The notes below the pieces were generated by a model. That model was not told the origin of the DNA. It saw only the letters and a list, made by a program, of their open reading frames with translations, and did no database searches. From assembly GCF_030819175.1 (NCBI RefSeq), contig NZ_JAUTBJ010000002.1, positions 3,495,001-3,559,000 on the forward strand: a stretch of 64,000 nucleotides of DNA. The letters run 5' to 3'. This document shows positions 50,559 to 59,467 of this stretch, in pieces (the first letter of the stretch is position 1; each line of letters begins with the position of its first letter). This DNA is from Sphingomonas sp. SORGH_AS_0879 (GTDB lineage Bacteria > Pseudomonadota > Alphaproteobacteria > Sphingomonadales > Sphingomonadaceae). The position numbers and the translations under genes are program-made.

Positions 50559-51742
50559 GCGCGGCGGCGACCTTCGACGACCGGCCCTTTGCCGATGAGG
50601 GCGGCGCACAGTTGCTGGCCGCACGGCGGATGCTGTGGGTGCTGACCGCGCTGTTCCTCGTGGCGCTCATCTGGGCCTGGTTCGCCGAACTGGACGAAGT
50701 GGCGACCGGCACGGGCCGGGTCGTGCCGACCAGCCGCGAACAGGTGCTGCAATCGCTGGAAGGCGGCATCCTGGCCAAGATGCTGGTGCGGCAGGACGAT
50801 ATCGTGAAGCCGGGGCAGGTGCTGGCCCAACTCGACCCGACCCAAGCCGGATCGACCGTCGAGGAGAGCGCCGCCAAGTACCGCGCCGCACTGGCCGCGC
50901 AAGCCCGGTTGCAGGCGGAGGTGAACGGCACGCCCCTGACCTTCTCGCCCGAGTTGAACGACTTCCCCGCGCTCAAGGCGGAGCAGCAACGCCTCTATGA
51001 CGCGCGCCGTCGCAGTCTGGCGAGTTCGCTGGGACTGATCGACGAATCCCTCGCGCTGATCGGGCGCGAGGTCGGGATCGGCGAGTCGCTGATCGAGGTC
51101 GGCGCGGCGAGCAATGTCGAGGTGCTGCGCCTGAAGCGGCAACGCGCCGATCTGGACTTGAAGAAATCCGACCTGCGCTCGCAATATACCGTCGAGGCGC
51201 GGCAGGATCTGGCCAAGGTCAGCGAGGAGGTGGAGGCGCTGGCCCCCGTGGTGCGCGGCCGCTCGGACACGCTCAGCCGCCTGACCCTGCGCTCGCCGGT
51301 GCGCGGCGTGGTCAAGAATATCGAAGTGTCGACCATCGGCGGCGTCATCCCGCCGGGCGGCAAGATCATGGAGATCGTGCCGATGGACGAACGCCTGCTG
51401 GTCGAGGCGCGAATCTCGCCGCGCGACATCGCCTTCATCCGCCCCGGTCAGCGCGCCAGCGTCAAGATCACCGCCTATGACTATGCGATCTTCGGGGGGC
51501 TGGAAGGCCGGGTCAGCAGCATCTCGCCCGACACCATCCGGGACGAGGTAAACCCGGACGTCTATTATTACCGCGTCTTCGTGCGGACCACGGCGGACTC
51601 GCTGGTCAACAAGGCGGGCAAGCGCTTTCCGATCGTGCCCGGCATGATCGCGACCGCCGACATCCACACCGGCAGCAAGACCGTGCTGCAATATCTGCTC
51701 AAGCCCCTCAACCGTGCGCGCGAAGCGATGCGCGAGCGATGA
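50555..51742 (+). CDS. HlyD-family membrane fusion protein of type I secretion
   Basis: 395-residue periplasmic adaptor linking the ABC exporter to the TolC channel. One N-terminal membrane helix (MLWVLTALFLVALIWAWFA), then the lipoyl half-motif LDEVATGTGRVVPTSREQVL and LEGGILAKMLVRQDDIVKPG, a coiled-coil hairpin, the second lipoyl half (LTLRSPVRGVVKNIEVSTIG) and the beta-barrel MEIVPMDERLLVEARISPRD. It overlaps the ABC gene by ATGA, and the MarR gene overlaps its own stop in the same way. Confidence 0.92.
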   Translation: MSAAATFDDRPFADEGGAQLLAARRMLWVLTALFLVALIWAWFAELDEVATGTGRVVPTSREQVLQSLEGGILAKMLVRQDDIVKPGQVLAQLDPTQAGSTVEESAAKYRAALAAQARLQAEVNGTPLTFSPELNDFPALKAEQQRLYDARRRSLASSLGLIDESLALIGREVGIGESLIEVGAASNVEVLRLKRQRADLDLKKSDLRSQYTVEARQDLAKVSEEVEALAPVVRGRSDTLSRLTLRSPVRGVVKNIEVSTIGGVIPPGGKIMEIVPMDERLLVEARISPRDIAFIRPGQRASVKITAYDYAIFGGLEGRVSSISPDTIRDEVNPDVYYYRVFVRTTADSLVNKAGKRFPIVPGMIATADIHTGSKTVLQYLLKPLNRAREAMRER

Positions 51743-52251
51743 GCCGCACCCTTTCCCATCCGCCGCAATCCCGTGGGCATGGATCGCCCATGGCCTCAGC
51801 TCAGGATATTCGCATGCCGAAAACCATGGCCGCGGGCCACCATGTTTCCAACGGATTCGGAAGGGTCCCCGGACTGCGTTCCCAGGGGGAGGGCCGCGCC
51901 ACCCTGGTCGATCTGGCGCGGCAGACCCAGGCCATGCGCGCCAATGTCGCGGAGTTCTTTCCGCGCGACATCTTCCGCGATTCCGCTTGGGACATGATGC
52001 TGGAGCTATTCATCGCCGAGCAGGAGAGCCGTCCCCTCTGCGTCAAGGAACTGATCCTGGTCTCCGGCGAAAGCTCGACCAGCGCGCTGCGCCGGATCGA
52101 CCGGCTGGAAAGCGCCGGGCTGCTGCGCCGACGGACCGACCCCGCCGATCACCGGCGGCTGGCCGTCACCCTGACGCAGCGTGGCACCGACGCGATGACC
52201 GCGATGCTCCGCCACCTCTATCTGACCATGGGCGACGGCGACGGCCATTAG
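51739..52251 (+). CDS. MarR-type winged-helix regulator
   Basis: 170 residues. The first ~55 residues are unstructured-looking and unlike MarR proteins, so a later start (for example ATG 51790) is possible. The DNA-binding part spans about residues 60-165: PLCVKELILVSGESSTSALR as helix-turn-helix, RIDRLESAGLLRRRTDPADH as recognition helix and wing, and RRLAVTLTQRGTDAM after it. The ATGA overlap with the HlyD-like gene makes it the last gene of the secretion operon, so feedback control of the adhesin/secretion genes is likely. Sphingomonad strains often carry a similar regulator next to such genes, though I cannot verify this here. Confidence 0.78.
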   Translation: MSRTLSHPPQSRGHGSPMASAQDIRMPKTMAAGHHVSNGFGRVPGLRSQGEGRATLVDLARQTQAMRANVAEFFPRDIFRDSAWDMMLELFIAEQESRPLCVKELILVSGESSTSALRRIDRLESAGLLRRRTDPADHRRLAVTLTQRGTDAMTAMLRHLYLTMGDGDGH

Positions 52252-52267
52252 GCTCCGCAGGGAGGCC

Positions 52268-54511
52268 CTACCACCGCGCGTCCCATCCCAAGGTGAAGGT
52301 CCGGCCCCGCCCGGCGAAGAAGGCGAAATTGTCGTTCGGCAGGCGCGTGTCGCTGTTATAGTCGATATAGAAGCGGTTGAAGATATTCTGCGCGCTCAGC
52401 GAAAGCCCGCCGAATCGGGTCTGATAGCGCAGATAGGCGTCCGTCACGGTATAGCCGCCGAAATTGTTGCGCGGATCGGGATTGGCCTTGCCCCGGAAGT
52501 TGCGCGCCAGATACATTTGCGTCTGCACCCGCGCCGTCACCGGCCCGGAGGCGAAGTCGGCGGCGGCGTTCATCCGGTCGGGCGAGATGTTGGTGCCGTC
52601 CAGATCGGTATCGACGATCCCGTCCGGGTTGCGCGTATCGCTGTCATAGCGGCCGACCAGATGCGCATAGCCGGTCGTGACGCGTAAGCCCGGGACCGGG
52701 GTACGCAGGCCCAGATTGATCTCCAGCCCCTGTATCTCCACCCTCTGGCGCTGCACCTGGAAGATGCCGTTGCCCAGTGCCAGCAGCACCTGGCCGTTGT
52801 TGCTGGTCGACCAGAAATAGGTGGTGCTGGCATCGAACGGCCCGCGCTTCACCTCCACCCCGATCTCGCGATTGTTGGAGATGACCGGATCGATCGCGCG
52901 GAAACTGCTCAGGTCGGTGCCGGGCGTATCGACCGCGCGGGTGATCCGCCCGATATCAGCCATGGTGAAGCCCTCGGCATAGCTGGCATAGGCGCGGATG
53001 CCGGTCAGCGGTTCCACGATCACGCCGCCATTGGCCATGATCCGGTTGAAGCCCGGTTCGCCGCCCTTGACGCTGACCCCGCCATAGGTCGCCAGGTTGC
53101 GGCCGTCATAGGTGTTGGAGGCCAGCGTGCGGTAATCGGCGATGCGGACCTTCACATTCTCCCATCGCGCGCCACCGGCCAGCCGCACCACACCGTCGAA
53201 CAGCTTCAGATTGGCCTGGACGAAAGGGGCCAGGCTGCGGAAATCGGCGGGCGGCACCCAGACGCGGTTGGTCGCGATCAGCCGCTGTTCCGACTTGTCG
53301 GCCAACGCGTCGAAGCCGATCGTCGCCACCAGCGCCTCGAACCCCGGCACCGCACGCTCATAGCTGGCGCGCAGGCCCAGCTTGCGCGAACGGTTCTCCG
53401 ACTGGTCGAACAAGGTGCCGACCGGGGCGATCGCCGGGTCCTGGAAGGTCGGGATCGGGTTCGGCTCGCCGCCGAACGTGTCGTAGGTGCGGTTGAAGAA
53501 GAGTTGCGCGACCAGATTGCCGCCCGCCACGTCATGATCGGTATAGGATAGCGACACCGCCTCCGCCAGGTTGGCGGCGGGCTTGCCCGGCGGGTCGCCA
53601 CGCACCGCGCTGGTCGGCAGGCCGGTCAGGCGGTTGCCCGCCAGCGGGACGAAGCGCCCCTCCCCGTTCAGTTCGTAGCGATTCAGGATCAGGTCGAACC
53701 GCCCACTCTCGCGCACCTGCGCGCCCAGTCGCGCAAAGACGTCGGTGGCGCGCGAATCCTGCGTCTCGCCCTGGGTCAGGTTGATGCCGATCCGGCGACC
53801 GCGCGCATCGTAGAAGACGCCGCGCCGTTCATAGGACGCACCCACCGTCGCGTCGAACATCCCCGCCTTATACTGGACCAGCCCCGCGACCTTGCCGCCC
53901 GGCGAGTCCGACTCGAACCCGTTGGCGACGGTGCCCTGCACCAGCGTCCGGCCGGACAGCCCCTCGGTCGTCGGCGGGCCGACCGTCACCTGGTTGACGA
54001 TACCGCCGGTCCCGCCAATCCCCTGAAGCGCGTTGGAGCCATAGATCAACTCGACCCGATCGACGAAGAAGCCGTCGATGGTGAAGCCGTCCCGGCTGCC
54101 GTCGCGAAGCGGCGTCGTCTGCGGAATGCCGTTGATCGCATAGAGCGGCGAGCGACCGCGCAGAGTCTCCCCCGCGCCGGACAGCTTGCCGCGCGTCGGC
54201 GAGAAGCTGGGCGTCAGCGCCGCGACCGCGTCGGTCACGCTGCCCGAGATCGCGATCTGGCGGTCCAGCGCCTCCTTGTCGATGATGTCGATGGTCAGCG
54301 GCAAGGCGTTGGGCGGCAGGACGGTGCGAGCGGCGGTGACGACCACTTCCCGGTCCTGCGGCATGTCGGTCCGCTCGTCAGGCGCGACATCAGCCTGTGG
54401 CTGGCTCTGCGCCAGCGCGCCGGAGGCCCCGGCCATCAATGCCGTCAGCGATGCTCCGAACACCATGGTCCGGCGCATTTCATAGGCCACGCTCTTCCCC
54501 CAACGTTTCAT
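52268..54511 (-). CDS. TonB-dependent siderophore-type receptor
   Basis: 747-residue outer-membrane receptor. Signal peptide through ASGALAQ, TonB box REVVVTAART, plug with LPLTIDIIDKEALDRQIAIS, GAGETLRGRSPLYAINGIPQ and VDRVELIYGSNALQGIGGTG, then a barrel with TNRVWVPPADFRS, AYASYAEGFTMADIGR and a final FFAGRGRTFTLGWDARW that ends in an aromatic residue. The TonB box, plug layout and divergent pairing with a PepSY-flavoprotein and Fur box indicate ferric-siderophore import. ATG 54511 follows GGGGTGAG; a GTG at 54517 is in frame. Ends 17 bp from the MarR gene, convergent. Confidence 0.9.
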   Translation of the reverse strand: MKRWGKSVAYEMRRTMVFGASLTALMAGASGALAQSQPQADVAPDERTDMPQDREVVVTAARTVLPPNALPLTIDIIDKEALDRQIAISGSVTDAVAALTPSFSPTRGKLSGAGETLRGRSPLYAINGIPQTTPLRDGSRDGFTIDGFFVDRVELIYGSNALQGIGGTGGIVNQVTVGPPTTEGLSGRTLVQGTVANGFESDSPGGKVAGLVQYKAGMFDATVGASYERRGVFYDARGRRIGINLTQGETQDSRATDVFARLGAQVRESGRFDLILNRYELNGEGRFVPLAGNRLTGLPTSAVRGDPPGKPAANLAEAVSLSYTDHDVAGGNLVAQLFFNRTYDTFGGEPNPIPTFQDPAIAPVGTLFDQSENRSRKLGLRASYERAVPGFEALVATIGFDALADKSEQRLIATNRVWVPPADFRSLAPFVQANLKLFDGVVRLAGGARWENVKVRIADYRTLASNTYDGRNLATYGGVSVKGGEPGFNRIMANGGVIVEPLTGIRAYASYAEGFTMADIGRITRAVDTPGTDLSSFRAIDPVISNNREIGVEVKRGPFDASTTYFWSTSNNGQVLLALGNGIFQVQRQRVEIQGLEINLGLRTPVPGLRVTTGYAHLVGRYDSDTRNPDGIVDTDLDGTNISPDRMNAAADFASGPVTARVQTQMYLARNFRGKANPDPRNNFGGYTVTDAYLRYQTRFGGLSLSAQNIFNRFYIDYNSDTRLPNDNFAFFAGRGRTFTLGWDARW

Positions 54512-54554
54512 TCTCACCCCGTAATCATTGACGTCATTCGCGCGGTCGCCTAAC

Positions 54555-54573
54555 GCAAGTGATTATCAATAAC
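54555..54573. promoter_or_regulatory. Fur-box-like site between receptor and reductase genes
   Basis: GCAAGTGATTATCAATAAC carries a perfect central TGATTATCA, the core of the 19-bp Fur consensus GATAATGATTATCATTATC, with partial agreement at the ends. It lies in the 78-bp gap between divergent iron genes, so iron-dependent repression of both is the likely role. Confidence 0.7.
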
Positions 54574-54589
54574 AAGGGCTGACAGGCCG

Positions 54590-57079
54590 GTGATTTCGAC
54601 CCGCACGATCCTGTTCCAGATTCACTGGTTCCTAGGGATCACCGCTGGACTGGTGCTGGCTGTGATGGGCGTCACGGGTGCGCTGATCAGCTTCGAGCCG
54701 GAGATCATGGCGGCGACCAATCCCGGCATCGTCACGGTGACACCGGGGCATAGCGCGCCGCTTTCCGCCCCGGCACTGATCGCCCGGATCACCGAGCAGA
54801 TGCCGGACGCGCGCATTGCCCGGCTGGTGGTCGACAGCGCCCCGACCAAGGCGGCCTTTGTCGGCTATACCTTGGGCGAGGATAAGACGCGGCTTAACGC
54901 CTATGTCGATCCGACGACGGGCCGAATACTGGGCGAGCCGCGCGGCGCGGGTTTCTTCGAGACGGTAGAGGAACTGCATCGCTGGCTCGCGCTGCCCGGC
55001 AAAGGGAACGGCATCGGACGCCAGATCACGGGTTTCGCCGCGCTGTCGCTCATCTATTTCGCGCTGTCGGGTCTCTATCTGCGCTGGCCGCGCAAGCCGC
55101 TGGACTGGCGCAACTGGTTCGTGCTCGACCTGCGGATGACCGGGCGCAACCTGTACCGGGCGCTCCATGCGGTCATCGGCGGCTGGGTGCTGATCTTCTA
55201 TCTCATCAGCGCGGGCACGGGGCTGTGGTGGTCCTATGACTGGTACCGCACCGGGGTCCGGCACCTTCTGTCCAGCGAACAGGCCGCGCATGGCCCACGC
55301 GAGGGTGGCAAGGACGGTCGGGGCAAGCAAGCCACGCCCGTCGACCTCGCGACCATCTGGCAGCGTTTCGATCAGGCGACCGGCCATCATCCCTATGAGC
55401 GCGTCACCGCCTCGGTTCGCGACGGCGTGGTCCAGTTCCGGGGCAAGCTGGCCGAAGGGCGGCACGACCGCGTCTCCGACGAAGTCAGCATCGACAGCGT
55501 GACCGGGCGCGTCACCTCCAACCAGCCCTATGCGAAGCGTCCCTTGGGTGATGATATCGTCACCAGCGTCTATGAAATCCATCGCGGCGCCTATTTTGGT
55601 CTGGTCGGGCGGATCGCCATGACGCTGGCCAGCCTGACCATGCCGCTGTTCACCATCACCGGCTTCCTTCTCTATTTCGCACGGCGGCGGCGGAAAGCGG
55701 CCCTGGGCGCGGTCCTCACCGATACGGCTCCGGTCCCGACAGAGGCGGCGGCCACCCTGGTCGCCTATGCGAGCCAGACGGGCTCCGCCGAGCGGATCGC
55801 CCGGCTGACCGCACAGGCACTGCCCGGCGCCGCCGCGCTGCCCATCGCCTCGCTGACCGCCGAGCAACTGGCACGGGTCGACCGGCTGTTCGTCGTCGCC
55901 AGCACCTATGGCGAGGGGGAGCCGCCCGACGCCGCGCGCGGCTTTGCCCGGACCATGGCACAGACGCCCGCCGACCTGTCGCACCTCTCCTATGCCGTAT
56001 TGGCGCTGGGCGACCGGGAATATCCCGACTTCTGCGCCTTCGGGCACCGGATCGACCAGTGGCTGCACAGCGGCGGCGCGCAGCGGCTGTTCGACGCGAT
56101 CGAGCAGGATGGCGAGGATGCCGATGCGCAGCGCCTGTGGCAGCAGCAACTGGCCGGGCTCGGCGCGCGCACAGACCAGCCCGATTGGGCCCCCGCCGCC
56201 ATGGCCGACTGGCGGCTGGTCGAGCGGCGCCTGCTCAATCCGGGCAGCAGCGGCGGCGAGACATGGCATATCGCGCTGGAACCGCTGGCGGGGCCCGCCG
56301 ACTGGGCGGCGGGCGACATATTGGAAATCCTGCCCCGCCAAGACCCCCGCCGGGTCGATGCCTTTCTGTCGGCCACCGGGCTGGCCGATACGCCCGAATT
56401 GCGCGAGCGGCTGATGGACAGCATCCTGCCTGCGGAGGCGGGGCCCGGTTTCGACTCCACCGCGCTGCGTCCCCTCGCCCACCGCGAATATTCGATCGCC
56501 TCGATCCCGGTTGCGGGCCGCGCCGAGCTGATCGTCCGGCTGGCGGAGGCGGAGGATGGCCTGCCGGGGCTGGGATCGGGCTGGCTATGCCATGGCGCGC
56601 CGCTGGGCTCGGTGGTGCGGGCGCGGGTCCATGCCAATGCGGCGTTCCACTCGCCCGCCAATCCGGCCACGCCGATGGTGCTGATCGGCAACGGCACGGG
56701 CCTGGCGGGCCTGCTCGCCCATCTGCGCGGACGCGCGGCGAGCGGTGGCGGACCCGTCCTGCTGTTCTGGGGGGAGCGGCATCCCGAACATGACGATTAT
56801 CACCGCGAGGAACGCCGGGCGCTGCTCGATGCCGGGGTGCTGTCGGGCATGACCACCGCCTGGTCGCGCCTGGGCCATGGTCCGCGCTATGTGCAGGACG
56901 CGCTGGCGGACGCGGCGGATGTGCTCCGCGACGCGGTGGCGGCGGGCGCCGCCCTCTATGTCTGCGGCAGCCTGAAGGGCATGGCGGGCGATGTGCACCG
57001 CGTGCTGACCGATATCCTGGGCGACGACATGCTGGAGGATATGGCGGCGACGAGCCGCTACGCCCGCGATGTCTATTAA
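54590..57079 (+). CDS. PepSY membrane/flavodoxin/NADPH-reductase fusion, probable siderophore-iron reductase
   Basis: 829-residue inner-membrane protein with three modules. Residues 1-375 are a PepSY-type membrane region with four hydrophobic segments (FLGITAGLVLAVMGVTGALI, GWVLIFYLISAGTGLWWSYD) and conserved His in ELHRWL and EIHRG that could bind haem. Residues ~390-520 are a flavodoxin domain (LVAYASQTGSAERIARLTAQ, VVASTYGEGEPPDAA, VLALGDREYPDFC). Residues ~540-829 resemble sulfite/P450 reductases with the FAD motif HREYSIASIP and the NADPH motif LIGNGTGLAGLLAH. Electrons could pass from NADPH through FAD/FMN to a membrane cofactor and then to periplasmic ferric-siderophore. GTG start at 54590. 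Divergent from the siderophore receptor across a Fur box. Confidence 0.85.
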   Translation: MISTRTILFQIHWFLGITAGLVLAVMGVTGALISFEPEIMAATNPGIVTVTPGHSAPLSAPALIARITEQMPDARIARLVVDSAPTKAAFVGYTLGEDKTRLNAYVDPTTGRILGEPRGAGFFETVEELHRWLALPGKGNGIGRQITGFAALSLIYFALSGLYLRWPRKPLDWRNWFVLDLRMTGRNLYRALHAVIGGWVLIFYLISAGTGLWWSYDWYRTGVRHLLSSEQAAHGPREGGKDGRGKQATPVDLATIWQRFDQATGHHPYERVTASVRDGVVQFRGKLAEGRHDRVSDEVSIDSVTGRVTSNQPYAKRPLGDDIVTSVYEIHRGAYFGLVGRIAMTLASLTMPLFTITGFLLYFARRRRKAALGAVLTDTAPVPTEAAATLVAYASQTGSAERIARLTAQALPGAAALPIASLTAEQLARVDRLFVVASTYGEGEPPDAARGFARTMAQTPADLSHLSYAVLALGDREYPDFCAFGHRIDQWLHSGGAQRLFDAIEQDGEDADAQRLWQQQLAGLGARTDQPDWAPAAMADWRLVERRLLNPGSSGGETWHIALEPLAGPADWAAGDILEILPRQDPRRVDAFLSATGLADTPELRERLMDSILPAEAGPGFDSTALRPLAHREYSIASIPVAGRAELIVRLAEAEDGLPGLGSGWLCHGAPLGSVVRARVHANAAFHSPANPATPMVLIGNGTGLAGLLAHLRGRAASGGGPVLLFWGERHPEHDDYHREERRALLDAGVLSGMTTAWSRLGHGPRYVQDALADAADVLRDAVAAGAALYVCGSLKGMAGDVHRVLTDILGDDMLEDMAATSRYARDVY

Positions 57080-57897
57080 CCCGCCGCCCCGTCATCGGGG
57101 CGATAGCCCAGTTGCTGCGAAATGCGGGCGGTGGTCTCGGCCAGGATGCGCCGCGCCTCCTCGATCGTCACCGATTGCGAGCCGTCGATCGTCTCCAGGA
57201 ACGGGATGGTCAGCGCCGCCATGCAGTCGCCGCCGAACCCGAACACCGGATAGCTGATATCGGTGACGCCGCGCGTGATCGGGCTTTCGCGCAGTTCATA
57301 GCCCTGCGCCCGCACCCGCTCCAGATCCTCGATCAGGCGGGTCCGCCCGATCGGCCTGCCCTGTGCCAGTTCGACCCGGTCGACGATCCGCCCGAACTGC
57401 GCGCGCGGCGCGAAGGCGAGCAGCACCTTGCCCGAGCAGCTGGTGACGATATCGATCGACGCGCCCATGCGCAGCGCGAAGCCCCGCGTCCCCGGATTCT
57501 CCTCGCGCGCGATGACCAGCCCCGCACCGCCCTCGATCACCACCAGGTGACAGGACTGCCCGACCGTCAGCGCCAGCGACTGCATCTCGGGCAGCGCGGC
57601 GGCGGTCAACTGGCGCGCGGGCGTGGCGCGATAGGCTATGTCGAGGAATTTGTACGTCACCCGGTACCGATCGTCGATCGGCGACTTTTCCAGATAGCGC
57701 GCCTCTTCCATCACCACGACGATGCGGAACAACTCGCCCAGCGAGCGGCCCAGCGCGGTCGCCATCTCGCTGACCAGCATGCCCTGCGGATGGCTGGCGA
57801 GCAGTTCGATGATGAGAAACGCCTTGTCCAGCGCGGGCGCGGCATAGCTGCCCTTGCGGACACGCCCCTCGACCGTCTTGCCGCCCTCACCCGTCAT
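57076..57897 (-). CDS. IclR-family transcriptional regulator
   Basis: 273-residue regulator. N-terminal winged helix (APALDKAFLIIELLASHPQG, SEMATALGRSLGELFRIVVV) and C-terminal GAF-like effector domain (SCHLVVIEGGAGLVIARE, TSCSGKVLLAFAP, RGVTDISYPVFGFGGDCMAA). IclR regulators commonly control aromatic or sugar-acid pathways; here it follows the LgoD-like gene on the same strand and probably senses an aldonate or keto-deoxy acid of that cluster. I prefer ATG 57897 with GAAGGGGATGG upstream. Its stop overlaps the PepSY gene stop by 4 bases, convergent. Confidence 0.88.
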   Translation of the reverse strand: MTGEGGKTVEGRVRKGSYAAPALDKAFLIIELLASHPQGMLVSEMATALGRSLGELFRIVVVMEEARYLEKSPIDDRYRVTYKFLDIAYRATPARQLTAAALPEMQSLALTVGQSCHLVVIEGGAGLVIAREENPGTRGFALRMGASIDIVTSCSGKVLLAFAPRAQFGRIVDRVELAQGRPIGRTRLIEDLERVRAQGYELRESPITRGVTDISYPVFGFGGDCMAALTIPFLETIDGSQSVTIEEARRILAETTARISQQLGYRPDDGAAG

Positions 57898-57961
57898 GCC
57901 ATCCCCTTCCATCGTCATCGGATTAGGACGACGCCGGATGGCGGGCAATAGGGCATGGGGA

Positions 57962-58978
57962 TCAGGCGATGGTGACGATCGCCTTCAGCACCGAATCCGC
58001 CTCCGCGATCAGTTCGGGCAGGCGGCGGGGCGCCTCGTCCAGCGTCAGCGCATGGGTGCGGATCGCATCGGTCGGGATCGCGCCGCTGCGGATGCTGGCG
58101 ATGACATGGTCAAAATCGACCGACAGCGCGTTGCGGCTGCCGATCAGCGTCGTCTCGCGCTTGTGGAATTCGGGATCAGGAAAGACCAGATCGTCCTTGC
58201 ACACGCCCACCAGCGTGAAGCTGCCGCCATGCGCCAGCCAGTTCAGCCCGTCGCGCATTGCATGGATATTGCCCGTCGCGTCGAAGACATGGTCGAACAT
58301 CTCGCCATTCGTCATCGCCGCCAGCCGCGCGGCCATGTCGACATCGGCGACCACCCCCTCGGCAAAGCCCAGATGCTCGCGCGCATAGGCCAGGCGCGGT
58401 GCGCGGGTATCGACCAGCACGATCCGCCCCGCCCCCGCGATCCGCGCGAACAGGGCGACCGCGATCCCGATCGGCCCCGCGCCGATGACGATCACCTCCT
58501 CGCCCGCCGTCAGCATCGATCGCCGCACGGCATGCGCGCCGATCGCCAGAAACTCGACCATCGCCGCCTGGTCGAGCGACAGGCCCTCCGCATCGATCAC
58601 CGCGCTTTCGGGCGCCGACAGCATCTCGCACATGCCGCCATCGGCATGGACGCCCAGCACGCTGATCCGCGCGCAGCAATTGGGCTTGCCCCGGCGACAG
58701 GCGCGACAGGTGCCGCAGGCGATATAGGGATTGATCGTCACCACCTGCCCGACCGCGAAGCGCGAGCCCGATGGCACCTCGGCCACCTCACCCGCCAGTT
58801 CGTGTCCGATCAGCCGAGGATATTCGAGGAAGGGGTGCTTGCCGCCATAGATATGATAGTCGGTGCCGCAAATCCCCGCCCGACGCATCCGCAGCAGCAC
58901 CTCGCCCTCACTCCGCACCGGCGCGGGGCGATCCTCCACGCGGATTTCGTTCGGCCGCACACAGACCAGAGCCTTCAT
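57962..58978 (-). CDS. Zinc alcohol dehydrogenase, L-galactonate 5-dehydrogenase (LgoD)-like
   Basis: 338-residue medium-chain dehydrogenase. Catalytic zinc ligands in AGICGTDYHIYGG and GHELAGE, structural zinc Cys in ACGTCRACRRGKPNCC, and NAD site VIGAGPIGIAVALFARIAG. The C-terminal stretch VFPDPEFHKRETTLIGSRNA closely follows E. coli LgoD/YjjN, which oxidises L-galactonate to D-tagaturonate. In a cluster with UxaB-like and UxaA-like genes this reaction fits; with a 6-deoxy substrate it would act on L-fuconate. GAGGGTG precedes the ATG. Divergent from the mutarotase gene. Confidence 0.85.
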   Translation of the reverse strand: MKALVCVRPNEIRVEDRPAPVRSEGEVLLRMRRAGICGTDYHIYGGKHPFLEYPRLIGHELAGEVAEVPSGSRFAVGQVVTINPYIACGTCRACRRGKPNCCARISVLGVHADGGMCEMLSAPESAVIDAEGLSLDQAAMVEFLAIGAHAVRRSMLTAGEEVIVIGAGPIGIAVALFARIAGAGRIVLVDTRAPRLAYAREHLGFAEGVVADVDMAARLAAMTNGEMFDHVFDATGNIHAMRDGLNWLAHGGSFTLVGVCKDDLVFPDPEFHKRETTLIGSRNALSVDFDHVIASIRSGAIPTDAIRTHALTLDEAPRRLPELIAEADSVLKAIVTIA

Positions 58979-58998
58979 TTCACCCTCTTCCACATTCC

Positions 58999-59024
58999 TA
59001 TATGCGACCATGCTCTCACATATG
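58999..59024. promoter_or_regulatory. Inverted repeat in the divergent promoter of the L-sugar cluster
   Basis: TATATGCGA (58999-59007) and TCACATATG (59016-59024) are inverted repeats with 7 of 9 matches and an 8-bp spacer. It sits between the LgoD-like and mutarotase genes. It is a reasonable IclR operator candidate, although IclR sites are variable. Confidence 0.45.
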
Positions 59025-59128
59025 CCATTGAAGCGCTAGTGCAGGATGGCTAGTCTGGCAAGAATTGCTCTCGGGACGACCGATGGTACGCATCCGGGGG
59101 CGACATGAGAGAAGAGAGGAGGCCCGTT

Positions 59129-59467
59129 ATGGCCCGACGCCTGTGTTTCGCGCTCGATCTGGTCGCGGATGCCGAACTGATCGCGGAATATGAACATGCC
59201 CATGCCGCCGGACGCGCCTGGCCCGAGGTGACGGCGGCGATCCGGGCCAAGGGGTTCCTGGCGATGGAGATCTGGCGCACCGGCGACCGGCTGTTCATGA
59301 TCGCCGAGGTCGCGGACGACTGGCCCCGCGCCATCCCCGCCGAACTGGCCGCCACCGATGCGCGCTGGGAAGCGGCGATGGACCGCTTCCAAAAGCCCCT
59401 GCCCCATGCCGCACCGGGCGAGAAATGGGTGGCGATGGAGCGCATCTATTCGCTGGACGAACAATGA
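59129..59467 (+). CDS. L-rhamnose/L-fucose mutarotase-family protein
   Basis: 112-residue member of the RhaM-like family (dimeric alpha-beta-barrel), which interconverts sugar anomers. Family features are LCFALDLVADAELIAEYEHA, AWPEVTAAIRAKGFLAMEIW and the strand GDRLFMIAEV, then RWEAAMDRFQKPLP. ATG 59129 has GAGGAGG six bases upstream; the in-frame ATG at 59105 adds a charged stretch unlike the family. Overlaps the next gene by ATGA. Supplies the correct anomer to the aldo/keto reductase at 62231. Confidence 0.85.
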   Translation: MARRLCFALDLVADAELIAEYEHAHAAGRAWPEVTAAIRAKGFLAMEIWRTGDRLFMIAEVADDWPRAIPAELAATDARWEAAMDRFQKPLPHAAPGEKWVAMERIYSLDEQ

